Assembly (NCBI GenBank): GCA_963709505.1
Contig: CAVPXC010000011.1
Coordinates: 124,001 to 188,000, forward strand
DNA from: CAVPXC01 sp963709505
GTDB lineage: Bacteria; Chloroflexota; Anaerolineae; JAAEKA01
DNA: 64,000 nt
Reading direction: 5' to 3'
Shown here: one piece after another, positions 44,401 to 54,764 of the stretch
Layout: each line of letters begins with the position of its first letter
How positions within the stretch are numbered: the first letter of the stretch is position 1
The notes under the pieces: model-generated
Database searches by the model: none
What the model was told of the DNA's origin: nothing
The model's input: only the letters and a program-made list of their open reading frames with translations
Position numbers and translations under genes: made by a program

Positions 44401-46385
44401 ATGGCAGAGTTCGAATTCGGTGGTGAGATCGTTTGGCGGCCTACGCCTGAATATGTTGACGGCAGCCATTTGCAGCGCTTCATGCAGCAGCACGGCATTG
44501 GCTCGTGGCATGAGCTGTATGAGCGTTCGGTGGAAGACGTGGCCTGGTTCACCGAGGCCATGCTCACCTATCTGGACATCCAGTTCTACGAGCCGTACCA
44601 GCAGGTGCTGGACCTTTCGGCCGGCAAGCCGTGGGCCCGGTGGTGCGTTGGCGGCAAGATGAACATCGTCTACAACTGCCTGGACAAATGGATGGGCACA
44701 CCGCAGCAGAACGTGGCCGCGCTGCGCTTCGAGGGCGAGGATGGGCAGGTGCAGGTGTTGACCTACGGCGATTTGTATCGTGAGGTCAACCGGGTGGCCA
44801 ATGGGCTGCGTTCGTTAGGACTGGAAAAAGGCGACGCGATCGGCCTGTTCATGCCCATGACGCCGGAGATCGCCATCGCCATGCTGGCGATCGCCAAGAT
44901 CGGCGGCATCATTCTACCGCTCTTCTCCGGCTACGGTGCAGGCGCGGTCGCCACCCGCCTGGTCGATGCCGACGCCAAGGCCCTGTTCACCGTTGACGGC
45001 GCTTTTCGCCGCGGCCGGCCCGCTCCGATGAAGACCATCGCCGACGAGGCGCTCCATCCATGCGCCTGCCGTCCGTCACGTCATCGTCTATCGACGCACC
45101 GGCGAAGAGGTGCCATGGACCGCGGGTCGTGACCTGTGGGGCGAGGACCTGGTGTCGCTTGGCCGGTCGGAGAAGTGCCCAGGCGGAGACCGAGCGCACC
45201 GACGCCGAAGATGTGGTGATGGTGATCTATACCTCAGGCACCACCGGCAAACCCAAGGGCGCGGTGCACACGCACTGCGGCTTCCCGATCAAGGCGGCGA
45301 TGGACATGGCCCTGGGCCTCGACCTGCGCCGCGAGGACACCCTCTACTGGATGACCGACATGGGCTGGATGATGGGGCCGTGGGAGGTGTTTGGCACACT
45401 GCTGCTGGGCGCCACGGTCCTGTTCTACGACGGCGCGCCCGACTATCCGGGCGTCGACCGGCTGTGGCAGTTGGTGGAGCGCCATGGCGTGACCGCGCTG
45501 GGCGTCTCGCCGACCTTGATCCGCACCCTGATGCAGTTCGGCGACGAGCCGCCCGGTCGCCACGACCTGTCGACCCTGCGGCTGATGGCCTCCACCGGCG
45601 AGCCGTGGAACCCTGCGCCTTGGCTGTGGCTGTTCAACACCATCGGCCGCGGCCGCTGCCCGATCATCAACTATTCCGGCGGCACCGAGATCTCGGGCGG
45701 CATCGTCATGGGCAACGTCATGCTGCCGCTCAAGCCATGCGCCTTTTCCGGCCCGGTGCCGGGCATGGCGGCCGACGTCGTGGACGACGCCGGGCACAGC
45801 GTGCGCGGCGCCGTGGGCGAGCTGGTGATCCGCGAGCCGTGGATCGGCATGACACGTGGCTTCTGGAAGGACCCAGAGCGCTACCTGGAGAGCTACTGGA
45901 GCCGCTTCCCCGATGTGTGGGTGCACGGCGACTGGGCCGCGGTGGATGCGGACGGCCTGTGGTACATTCTGGGGCGTTCCGATGACACCATCAAGGTCGC
46001 CGGCAAGCGGCTGGGACCGGCCGAGGTTGAAACCGTGTTGGTGCACCACCCGGCGGTGGTCGAGGCCGGCGCGATCGGCGTGCCAGACGAGCTGAAAGGG
46101 CAGGCGCTGGTGGTTTTCTGCGTGCTGACACCGGGCGCCGAGCCGTCGGACAAGTTGGCCCGCGAGCTGCGCGGGCTGATCGTCGAGGAGATGGGCAAAC
46201 CGCTGGCGCCGAAGGCGCTGTACTTCGTGCCCGACCTGCCCAAAACGCGCAATGCCAAGGTCATGCGCCGCGTGCTGCGCGCGGCTTACCTGGGCGAACC
46301 GGCCGGAGACTTGAGTGCACTGGTCAATCCAGAAGTGGTGGAAGCAATTAGGACAATCCGAAGCTCCAAGGAGGGAGTCACATGA
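44401..46385 (+). CDS. AMP-forming acyl-CoA (acetyl-CoA-like) synthetase, two frameshifts
   Basis: About 660 residues after correction. The N-terminus (FGGEIVWRPTPEYVDGSHLQ) and the region ARWCVGGKMNIVYNCLDKW are typical of the acetyl/propionyl-CoA synthetase group. The adenylate motif is IYTSGTTGKPKGAVHTH; NYSGGTEISGG, WVHGDWAAVDADG and GRSDDTIKVAGKRLGPAEVE follow. The acetylatable Lys near the end is in KTRNAKVMRR. Frame changes of +1 lie near 45054 and 45178, between RLVDADAKALFTVDG and the adenylate motif; the bridging frame reads VPWTAGRDLWGEDL. It activates acetate or another short acid to acyl-CoA. Confidence 0.85.
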
Positions 46386-47387
46386 CGGAGCCTGTAGTAA
46401 ATCCGCACGATAAGTTTTTCAAGCAAGTATTCTCTCGCCCGGAAGTAACCAGCGATTTTCTGAGCAACTATCTACCCACCGAAATCGCCGAGCTTCTGGA
46501 TTTTTCGTCGCTTGAACTGAGCAAGGACTCGTTTGTAGACGACACACTTAAGGAGCATTTTTCCGATCTGCTCTACAAGGTGACCCTGGTAACAGGCGAA
46601 CCGGCTTTCGTCTACGTCTTGTTCGAGCACAAGAGCTACTCGGATCCATCCACCGCGTTTCAGTTGCTACGCTATATGGTGCGTATTTGGGAGCAATCAC
46701 TGACTCAGTCCATGGCGTTGTCTCCAATCATTCCAGTGGTGGTCTACCATGGTCAGGCTGAGTGGAAAGCCGCGAAGAGTTTGGCTCGGCTGGTGCGTGC
46801 TCCTACAGCACTTGGTGGGTTTGTTCCCGAGTATCACTACTGGCTCTTTGATCTGTCGCAGTTTAGCGACGATGAGATCAGAGGTCAGGTGATGCAGCGA
46901 GTGACTGTGCAGGTTCTGAAGCATGTCTTTCGCGATGACCTGGCGACTGTTATGTTGGAGATTGTGCCCTTGCTGCGAGAGCTTATCACACAGAGGACCG
47001 GTTTGGAGTATTTGGAAACGCTCTTGCGGTATTTGTCTCAGGGAACTGATAAGATTACGGAGCAAGAACTTGACCGAGTTGTTCAGCAGGTTTTCTCTGA
47101 AGGAGGTACCCCGATGCCCAGTCTGGCAGAAAAATGGATCGAACAAGGACGTCAACAGGGGCTAGAGCAAGGGCTAGAGCAGGGGCTGCAGCAGGGGCTG
47201 CAAGCAGGGTCTGCAGCAGGGTCTGCTTGCAAGCATTGAGCTTGGCCTCGAGCTGCGTTTCGGTAGCGAGGGACTGCGACTCTTGCCTGAGGTAAGGAAG
47301 ATCGAGGATGTCGATATCCTTTACGCAATCAAGGAAGGATTGAAGTTGGCCGAAACACCGCAAGAGATACGCCGTATTTATCACTGA
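46382..47387 (+). CDS. Rpn-family recombination-promoting nuclease (PD-(D/E)XK), one frameshift in a QGL repeat
   Basis: 334 residues after correction; overlaps the synthetase stop by four bases. The N-terminus (PHDKFFKQVFSRPEVTSDFL) and the nuclease core (FVYVLFEHKSYSDP, containing the E-x-K pair) identify the Rpn/transposase_31 family. A 12-base coding repeat (EQGL/QQGL) at about 47153-47230 precedes the C-terminus. An extra G near 47204 truncates the frame at 47239; without it the protein ends SIELGLELRFGSEGLRLLPE and beyond, to 47387, the normal tail. Rpn proteins are DNA endonucleases linked to RecA-independent recombination. Confidence 0.8.
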
Positions 47388-47457
47388 GATCAGACACGTC
47401 GCCGAGACCACTGGTTAAAGCGTGGGCGACGTCTGAAGCGAGACAAGGAGGTCTCCT

Positions 47458-48601
47458 ATGGATTTTCGTCTTACCGAAGAGCAAGCAGGCGTCCGCCGGC
47501 TAGTGCGGGACCTCGTGGAGAAAGAGGTCAAGCCGCTGGCCGCGCACACCGACGAGACGGGCGAGTTTCCCTGGGACCCGCTGCGCAAGATGGGTGCGCT
47601 GGGGCTGCTGGGGCTGAATATCCCCGAGCAGTATGGCGGCGCGGGCGCCGACAACGTCAGCGCGGCGATCCTGATCGAGGAGATCGGCCGCGGCTGCGGG
47701 TCGACCGGCCTGATCGTGGCCGCGCACCTGGGGCTGGCCTGCGGGCCGCTCAACAAGTTCGGCACCGAGGCGCAGAAGCAGCAGTACCTGGTACCGCTGG
47801 CGCGGGGCGAGGCACATCGGCTGCCTGGCGTTGACCGAGCCGGGCGCCGGGTCGGATCTGGCCGGCGGCGTGCGGACCTCTGCCGAGAGGCGGGGCGATT
47901 CGTGGGTGATCAACGGCAGCAAGATGTGGCTGACCAACGGTGCAGAGGCGCGCACGGCGATTTTGCTCTGCCGCACCCATCCAGCCGGCGGCAGCCGCAG
48001 CCTGAGCCAGATCATTGTGCCTACCGACACGCCCGGCATCACCTTTGGCAAGCCAGAGCGCAAGATGGGTCTCAACGGCAGCCACACCTATGCCGTGAGC
48101 ATCGAAAACGTCACTGTGCCGGTGGAGAATTTGTTGGGCCGCGAGGGACAAGGCCTGCATCAGACGCTGGAGGCCTTGGACGGCGGCCGCATCGCCATCG
48201 GCGCCTTGAGTGTGGGCCTGGCGCAGGCAGCCTACGAGGCGGCAGTCGCCTATGCCAAAGAGCGCAGGACCTTCGGCAAGCCGATTGCCGAGCACCAGGC
48301 CATCCAGGAGAAGATCGCCAACATGGCCACTGGCATCGAGGCGGCGCGCTGGCTGGTCTACCGAGCAGCCTGGACCCGCGACCAGGGTCAGCCGTTCGTA
48401 CAGATCGCAGCCCAGGCCAAGCTCTTCGCCACCGAGATAGCGGAGAAGGTCTGCTTCGACGCCATCCAAATCCACGGCGGCTACGGCTACAGCCGCGAGT
48501 ACCCCGTCGAGCGCATCTACCGCGACAATCGCTTGATGTCCATCGGCGAGGGCACGAGCGAGATACAGCGGATGGTGATCGCGCGGAGTGTGTTGGGGTA
48601 A
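47458..48601 (+). CDS. Acyl-CoA dehydrogenase (one frameshift)
   Basis: 380 residues after correction; GGAGGT precedes the ATG at 47458. FAD-dependent alpha-beta dehydrogenation of acyl-CoA. It opens with MDFRLTEEQAGVRRLVRD. An extra G near 47815 breaks the segment that should read ARGEHIGCLALTEPGAGSDL. Downstream are WVINGSKMWLTNGAEA, RTFGKPIAEHQAIQEKIANM and IHGGYGYSREYPVERIYRD. The catalytic Glu region is GEGTSEIQRMVIAR. Its place after an acyl-CoA synthetase fits short-chain acid oxidation. An ETF partner is not in the window. Confidence 0.88.
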
Positions 48602-48763
48602 GTGCCAAGTGTCAGGTGTCGGAGTGTCAGGTACCGGAGGTCCTTTAATCGAGCACCTGACACCTGGCACTTGGCACTTTGACACCTGACACCTGACACT
48701 CTGACACCTGACACTCTGACACCTGACACCTGACACTCTGACACCTGACACTCTGACACCTGA
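48601..48763. repeat. Long CACCTGA/CACTCTGA array with a short inverted left arm
   Basis: The left arm (48601-48632) has four units such as AGTGCCA and AGTGTCA. The right arm (48654-48763) has 15 units, mixing 7-base CACCTGA with 8-base CACTCTGA. It spans the whole gap from the dehydrogenase stop to just before the AMMECR1 ATG, leaving no ribosome binding site. Confidence 0.9.
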
Positions 48764-48768
48764 CCCCC

Positions 48769-49311
48769 ATGACTCACCCCTTCGTCAACCTAGCCCGTGA
48801 AGCCATACGCCATTACTTGGAAACCGGCGAAACCCTGGACGTGAGCCAGCGGCCGGGAGACGGGCCGGCGTGCGGCCTGTTTGTGTCGCTGCACGATCAA
48901 CCGCGGCCTGGCGAGGTCGAAGGCGATCTGCGCGGCTGCCGCGGCAGCATCCGGCCCATGAGCAAGACGCTTTACGCCGAGGTGGTGCGCCAGGCACTCT
49001 ACTCGGCCGTGGACGACCCGCGCTGTCCGAGCGTGGAGTTGGACGAGGTAGACGAGATCGCCATCACCGTGTACCTGTTCAAGCCGCAGGAGCGTGTGCA
49101 CGGGCTGGAGGAGCTTGACCCGGCGCACTACGGCGTGATTGTCGAAGGCAGCGGTGGCCGGCGAGCGCTGCTACTGCCCGGCATCCCCGGCATCGAGACG
49201 GCGGCGGAGCAGGTTGCCCTAACCAAGCGTAAGGCTTACATCCGCGCGGACGAGGCGGTAAGGCTGTACCGGTTTGAGGCGGAGGTGAAGTATGCTGAGG
49301 TAGTCCCTTGA
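48769..49311 (+). CDS. AMMECR1-domain protein
   Basis: 180 residues covering one AMMECR1 domain: ACGLFVSLH, the invariant GDLRGCRGSIRPM, DDPRCPSVELDEVDEIAITV and YGVIVEGSGGRRALLLP. The conserved LRGCRG Cys-containing loop is thought to be an active or binding site; the biochemical role of the family is unsettled, with links to MEMO1-type and radical-SAM partners. No ribosome site: the ATG follows heptamer repeats directly. The stop overlaps the next start (TTGA). Confidence 0.85.
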   Translation: MTHPFVNLAREAIRHYLETGETLDVSQRPGDGPACGLFVSLHDQPRPGEVEGDLRGCRGSIRPMSKTLYAEVVRQALYSAVDDPRCPSVELDEVDEIAITVYLFKPQERVHGLEELDPAHYGVIVEGSGGRRALLLPGIPGIETAAEQVALTKRKAYIRADEAVRLYRFEAEVKYAEVVP

Positions 49312-51533
49312 AACGCACCTTGGCCATCCTGCTCTTGGCTCAGATCGTCCTCGGCATCGTCTATAGCCTAGCCACGCCGATCTTCGAAGCCTCTGATGAG
49401 ATATGGCATTACCCTGTGGTGCGGGAAATTGTGGTCAATCGCCGGCTGCCCGTACAGGACCCCGCTATGGAAATGGCATGGGCCCAAGAGGGCAGCCAAC
49501 CGCCGCTCTATTATGCGGTTGGCGCAGTGCTCACAAGCTGGGTGGACACATCGGACTACACCGCCGTTGCGGTGCGCAACCCGTTCGCCAAACTCGGAGT
49601 GCCACTCGCCACAGATAACAAGAACATGGTGGTGCACCCGCCCGGTCAGAGCTTCACTCAGGGCGGCACAATATTGGCCGTGACCCTCATCCGCTGGCTG
49701 TCCGTGCTGATGGGAACGGCTACCGCTTTCCTCGCTTACCGGCTCGGGCGAACGATCTATCCTGCCAGGCCGGCTGTGGGGCTGCTAACGGCTGCGCTGG
49801 TTGCCTTCAACCCGATGGTCTTGTTCATCAATGCCTCGGTGAACAACGACAACCTGGTGATGCTGCTCAGCACGCTGACGCTCCTGTTGTTGGTGCGGGA
49901 TGTGCAGTCCGACGAGCCGGGCGCACGCTGGGGTAGCACGCTGCTGCTGGGCGCCATCCTTGGTCTGGCAGCCATCACCAAGGTCTCGGGACTGGTGTTA
50001 CTGCCCGTGGCTGTTCTGGCTTTGGCGCTATCGGCCTGGCCGGCCAGGGCGTGGAAAACGTGGCTGCTGCGGGCTGTCACAGTCGCGCTCATCGCTGCGG
50101 CGATCGCCGGCTGGTGGTATGCGCGCAATATCATCCTCTACGACGAGCCAACAGGCCTGCTGCGGATGGTGGAAGTCGCCGGCGCCCGGCCTACCGGCTT
50201 CCGGGTGATGGATTTGCTTGCCGAGTGGAAAGGCTTCGGATACTCGTTTTGGGGCGTTTTTGGCGGCTTCAACGTGTTGGCTCCCCCTTGGTTCTATGTC
50301 TTGACCGGTGGCCTCTCGCTGGTAGCCGGCGCGGGCCTGGTGTTAGGGCTGATCCGCCATGCACAGCGCAGACGGCTGCCGGCGCATTGGCAGAGTCATC
50401 TGATCCTGATCGCCTTCATTGTCCTCACTTTTGCCGGACTGGTCCGCTGGGCCCTGATGACCGCGGCTTCGCAGGGCCGGCTCATGTTCGCTGCGATTGC
50501 GCCGATTGCCTTCTACTTGGCCTTGGGCTTGCTGGCCTGGCTGCCAGCGCGTTGGCACACAGCGGCGACGCGCCTGCTAGCTGTTGGCCTGGCAGGCGTT
50601 GCCTCTGGTAATCCCTTGGGCCGCAATCCGCCCGGCCTATCAGCCCCCTGTTCCAATCCAGGAATTGCCTGCCGCCGCCATCGCCCTGGACGTGCGCTGC
50701 GGCGATGATATCCTCCTGGCCGGCTACCGGTTGGACAAGCAAACAACCCTGGCCGGTCAGCCCCTGGCCGTCACGCTTTATTGGAAAGCGACCGGCCAGC
50801 CGGACGCCAACCTCGATCTTTCTCTGAACGGCTACGCCTATCAGCTCGAAAACGTCGCCAAGCTGGATACCTGGCCGGGTGGTGGGCTGTTGCCGACGAA
50901 CTATTGGGAACCGGGTATGCTCTACCCCGATCGATACCTGCTTTCTACCAAGCCCAACAGCGACACGCCGGCGCTCGTCAAGCTGGGCATCGATTGGAAC
51001 ACCGACCTGCTTCACCCGTCGCAGAATCAAAGGGTGCTTTGCTCTGTTGGCGGGAGGCCAGTTGACAGCCTCATTCTTGATGCAGGGGGATTGGTGGGCG
51101 AGCAGCCTGCTGGATCGCCGGCGTCATCTGCGCCTATCGCCACCTTACAGCACGACATTCAACTCCTGCAAGCGCGGACAGCGTACGAAGATGGACAACT
51201 GGATGATGGACCTGACCTGGCAGGCCACCAGTCCCGTGCCAGGAGACTACACCGCTATTCGCTCATCTTTTTGACAGCAGCGGCGTCAAGGTGGCTCAAG
51301 CCGACGCGCCGCCGCGTGAAGGATACTGGCCCACTTCACGCTGGCGTCCGTCGGAGCCGGTGACGTCTACGCTCGCGATCGATCTGCCCCCGAATCTGCC
51401 TCCCGGCCAGTATGTCCTCGGCGTCGGCATGTATGACGCAGTCAGCGGACAGCGTCTCTTTGCATACAAGCCCGACGGCACCGAATGGCGTGACTGGGTA
51501 ATCGTGCTCGAGCCTGAACTGGCGCTGCCTTGA
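49308..51533 (+). CDS. DUF2142/GT-C-like membrane glycosyltransferase with C-terminal beta domain (three frameshifts)
   Basis: About 741 residues after correction, from a TTG overlapping the AMMECR1 stop. The first loop carries PIFEASDEIWHYPVV and AQEGSQPPLYYA, the acidic and proline signature of DUF2142/GT-C proteins. About ten membrane helices follow to residue 435. Three +1 changes near 50600, 51050 and 51275 break the soluble C-terminus, which contains two beta modules (LAVTLYWKATGQP; DLTWQATSPVPGDY with QYVLGVGMYDAVSGQRLF) like those of the first two genes. It would transfer sugar from a lipid carrier to a surface acceptor; this is inferred. Confidence 0.65.
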
Positions 51534-51611
51534 CGGGGTAGCTACCTCTCTTGGTGATTTGACCTCCAAAGGTGCCGGTCGCTCAGAGCCTGGCAAAGGG
51601 AGATAGATCCT

Positions 51612-52098
51612 ATGTGCCCTTCACAAGAACCACACGAGCAGGCGAAAACTATCGAGCTTGATCCTCGCATGCGCCACCATCTGGAGACGCAACTGGCCGA
51701 GTTGACAGCCAGGCAGGACATGCTGGCCAAGCGGATCGTCGCAATCGATGCCGACATGCTGAGGCCGTGCGGGGATGGCGAACAGGAGCTTGCTCTACAG
51801 GAAAGAAGGATAGATATGGTGGCCAACCGAGACCACATCGCCAGCCTGTCTGCAGACGGGGAACTCCGAGATACCAGACAATCCTGAGGGCAATAGGCTC
51901 AGGAGTCAGGAACTCAAGCAGTCGCTCGAAGCACTCTCGAGGCGTATTGCAGCGATCGATGTCGACCTCGAACGCGCTTCCCGGGTTTCATGGTCAGACA
52001 GAGAGCAAGTGTTGTCGGATCGCAGGGTATCGTTGGTGGCGGAGCAACTCGATGTTGCTGCCAAGATCGCCGAAACGAAGGCGATGCTTGGTGAGTGA
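51612..52098 (+). CDS. Coiled-coil hypothetical protein made of two homologous repeats (one frameshift)
   Basis: The first frame ends at 51887; the +1 frame continues without interruption to 52098, giving about 161 residues. The halves are alike: AELTARQDMLAKRIVAIDAD, then ERRIDMVANRDHIASL, against LEALSRRIAAIDVDLERA, then DRRVSLVAEQLDVAAKI. Both predict long amphipathic helices. No membrane segment or known domain is visible. It looks like an internally duplicated antiparallel helical hairpin; function unknown. Confidence 0.55.
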
Positions 52099-52199
52099 CG
52101 GCGCTGAACTCGTTATGCCCGCCGGCCTTCCCGTCAAAACGGGAACGCGGGCATCCAGGATCGAAGCGGTGGTATCGATTTCATAAGTCCATCGGAGAT

Positions 52200-52248
52200 T
52201 TGACAGGCGGGAATACTGTCTGTATAATCGCCTACCATACGAGCGGTA
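52200..52248 (+). promoter_or_regulatory. Consensus promoter and inverted repeat before the GntR gene
   Basis: TTGACA at 52200-52205, 17 bases, TATAAT at 52223-52228: a perfect sigma-70 match. TACC (52233-52236) and GGTA (52245-52248) form an inverted repeat at the start of transcription, a plausible operator for the regulator itself. Confidence 0.75.
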
Positions 52249-52293
52249 TACAGGTTGCATATCAAGGCATCGTTGCTTTGGAGAACCCGAACG

Positions 52294-52992
52294 ATGGACG
52301 TTCACGCTGACACCGCCTTCGCTCCCCTCATAGACGCCCCGGCTGCTGATTCCTCCGTCCTGTTGCGCGATATTGCCTACGAGCGCATCAAGGACGCGAT
52401 TCGCCTTTCCCGCTTGCAGCCCGGTCAGCCCCTTTCGGAAACACGCCTTTCTCGTGAACTCGGCATTAGCCGCACGCCGGTGCGGGAAGCCTTGCAGTTG
52501 CTGGCCCAGGAGGGCCTGGTGCAGGTCATCCCCGGCCGCGCAGTGACGGTTGCCGCGCCTTCGGTTCAGGAAGTCATGGACGCCATCCACGTGCGCCTGC
52601 TCCTTGAGCCGGAAGTGACGCGCCTGGCGGCCAAGCATATCTCGCCGGAACAACTGCGAAGCCTCTGGGACGCGCAAAGCGGCTTGGAGGCGGCCGTGGC
52701 GGCGCAGGATCGCGCGGCCTGGTCGCGCGCCGACAACGTCTATCACGAGCTCCTGAGCAAGGCCTGCCCCAATCAACTGATGGGCGAGCTGGCCATCCGC
52801 TTTCGCAACCGCGTGTCTTATCTCTCCGTCGATGCCCAAGGAAACTGGGAGCGGCTGGCGAATTGCACCGTCGAGCACCGCCGCGTCGTCCAGATGATTG
52901 CCGAACACGACTCGGACGGCGCCGGGCAGGCCATGCGCGAGCACATCCAGCAGTTCCGCGAGAGCATCTTTCGGAGACTGAGCCATAACTGA
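52294..52992 (+). CDS. GntR-family transcriptional regulator (FCD subfamily)
   Basis: 232 residues from the ATG at 52294 (GGAGA ten bases upstream). The winged helix is near residues 20-85 (YERIKDAIRL, SETRLSRELGISRTPVREAL, EGLVQVIPGRAVTV). The rest is the all-helical FCD effector domain: ARLAAKH-type metal-site helix (VTRLAAKHISPEQ), DNVYHELL, EHRRVVQMI and MREHIQQFRESI, whose acidic and His residues usually bind a metal and a carboxylate. FCD regulators commonly control sugar-acid or organic-acid genes; here the adjacent transporter and isomerase operon is the likely target. Confidence 0.85.
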   Translation: MDVHADTAFAPLIDAPAADSSVLLRDIAYERIKDAIRLSRLQPGQPLSETRLSRELGISRTPVREALQLLAQEGLVQVIPGRAVTVAAPSVQEVMDAIHVRLLLEPEVTRLAAKHISPEQLRSLWDAQSGLEAAVAAQDRAAWSRADNVYHELLSKACPNQLMGELAIRFRNRVSYLSVDAQGNWERLANCTVEHRRVVQMIAEHDSDGAGQAMREHIQQFRESIFRRLSHN

Positions 52993-53211
52993 GCATCCTC
53001 GAAATCTGTCGCCCCGCGACCGCAGGCCCGATTGAGCTTCTTTCCACATCACTATTCTCAAGGCTTCAAACGAAGGCGATGTGCGGGTAGCAAGATGGAA
53101 TAAGGAGGTGATTTCAGCAAAACCCTCATCACTGGACTTGGCACACAACTCAACTCGTTCGTCAGAGGATCATTCGATCCATTCGCACCCTACTCTAAGG
53201 AGGAGTTTACT

Positions 53212-54688
53212 ATGTTGCGGAAACTGTTGCTACCGTTGTCGCTACTCGTGATTGTTGCCATGCTCGTCGGCTGCGCCGCGCAGCCAACGGCTGCGCCTGC
53301 TCCGGCTGCTCCGGCGGCTGAAGCCCCCACCGAAGCTGCTCCGGCGGCTGAAGCCCCGACCGAAGCTGCTCCAGCGGCTGAGGCTCCAACTGAAGCCGCT
53401 CCGGCCGCTCCGGCCGCTACCGGTGACGTCAAGGAGCTCAATATCCTCTGGGCCCAGTGGGACCCGGCCGACTACCTGCAGCAATTGGTCGCAGACTACG
53501 ACGCGGAGACCGGCATCAAGGTCAACATCATCCAGGAGCCCTGGGGCTCGTTCGGCGACCGGTTCTTCACCGAAATGGCTGCCGGCGGCGACGCCTGGGA
53601 CATGGTGATCGGCGACAGCCAGTGGCTGGGCCAGGGCGCTACCAACGGCTACTACGTCGACTTGACCGAGTTCCTGACCAGCACCGGCATCAAGGACACG
53701 GTCACGCCTGCCACCCTGACCTACTACGGCGAGTATCCGGCCGGCTCCGGCACGTACTGGGGTTATCCGACTGAGGGCGACGCCGACGGCTGGTCTTATC
53801 GCAAGGACCTCTTCGAGGATCCCAAGGAGATGGAAGCCTTCAAGGCCAAGTACGGTTATGACCTGGCCGTGCCTGAGACCTACGAGCAGCTCATGGACAT
53901 CGCCAAGTTCTTCACTCGGCCGGATCAGGGCCTGTACGGCGTGGCCATCTACACCCAGAAGGACTACGACGGCATGACCATGGGCGTGGAGAACGCCATG
54001 TTCCCCTGGGGCGGCGAATGGTTCGGCGACGGCTACCAGGTCATGGGCGTGGTCAACTCCCCGGAGAACGTCGAGGCATTGCAGTTCTACAAGGACCTGT
54101 ACGACTGCTGCCAGGCGCCCGGCCTGAGCAATGCCTTCTTCACCGAGACCAACGACGCCATGATCGGCGGCCAGGTGGCGATGAGCATGAACTACTTCGC
54201 CTTCTTCCCGGCGCTGGTCAACCCCGGCACGAACCCTGACTACGCCGACAAGATGGGCTTCTTCGCCAACCCCGACGGCCCTACCGGCGGTCAGGGCGCG
54301 GCGCTCGGGCGGCCAGGGCATGAGCGTCATCTCCTTCGTCAGCCCTGAGCGCCAGCAGGCTTCGATGGACTTCATCAAGTGGTTTGCCCAGGAAGACGTC
54401 CAGGCCAAGTGGGCCGAGCTGGGCGGCTACACCTGCAACAGCAAGGTGCTGCAGTCCGATGCCTTCCTCAACGCCAACCCCTACAATCCCGCCTTCGCCG
54501 AGACCATGACCTTCGTCAAGGACTTCTTCAACATCCCGCCCTACGGCCAGTTGTTGGAGGTCTCCCAGCGCGAGTTCGGCAAGTTCGTGGTCGAGGGCCA
54601 GGGCACGGCCCAGGAGACCATGGACACCATGGCCGCCGAGTTCGACAAGATCCTGAAGGCTGAAGGGTTCATTCAAATAAGAACCTGA
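53212..54688 (+). CDS. Sugar ABC transporter substrate-binding lipoprotein (one frameshift)
   Basis: 491 residues after correction; AAGGAGGAG before the ATG. Signal peptide with lipobox LVGC, then a tether of three AAPAAEAPTE decapeptides (a 30-base tandem repeat near 53306-53400). The mature family 1 solute-binding domain includes LNILWAQWDPADYLQQLVAD, YWGYPTEGDADGWSYRKDLF and a late ERQQASMDFIKWFAQ. An extra G near 54306 (CTCGGGCGG) splits the protein into 378- and 122-residue frames. It is the receptor of the importer encoded next. Confidence 0.85.
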
Positions 54689-54764
54689 TGCTTCCCAAGT
54701 GGAAAGGGAGATCAGCTGATCTCCCTCTCCACGGCACCACCCTGATTGGCATGAGGTCACGATC

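Noticed and set aside
48654..48763. Possible CRISPR array
   Set aside because: Units are 7-8 bases with no unique spacers and no cas genes nearby; it is a tandem heptamer array.
53242..54408. 388-codon minus-strand open frame
   Set aside because: Antisense of the substrate-binding lipoprotein; its composition is Arg/Val/Gly-rich shadow sequence with no motif.
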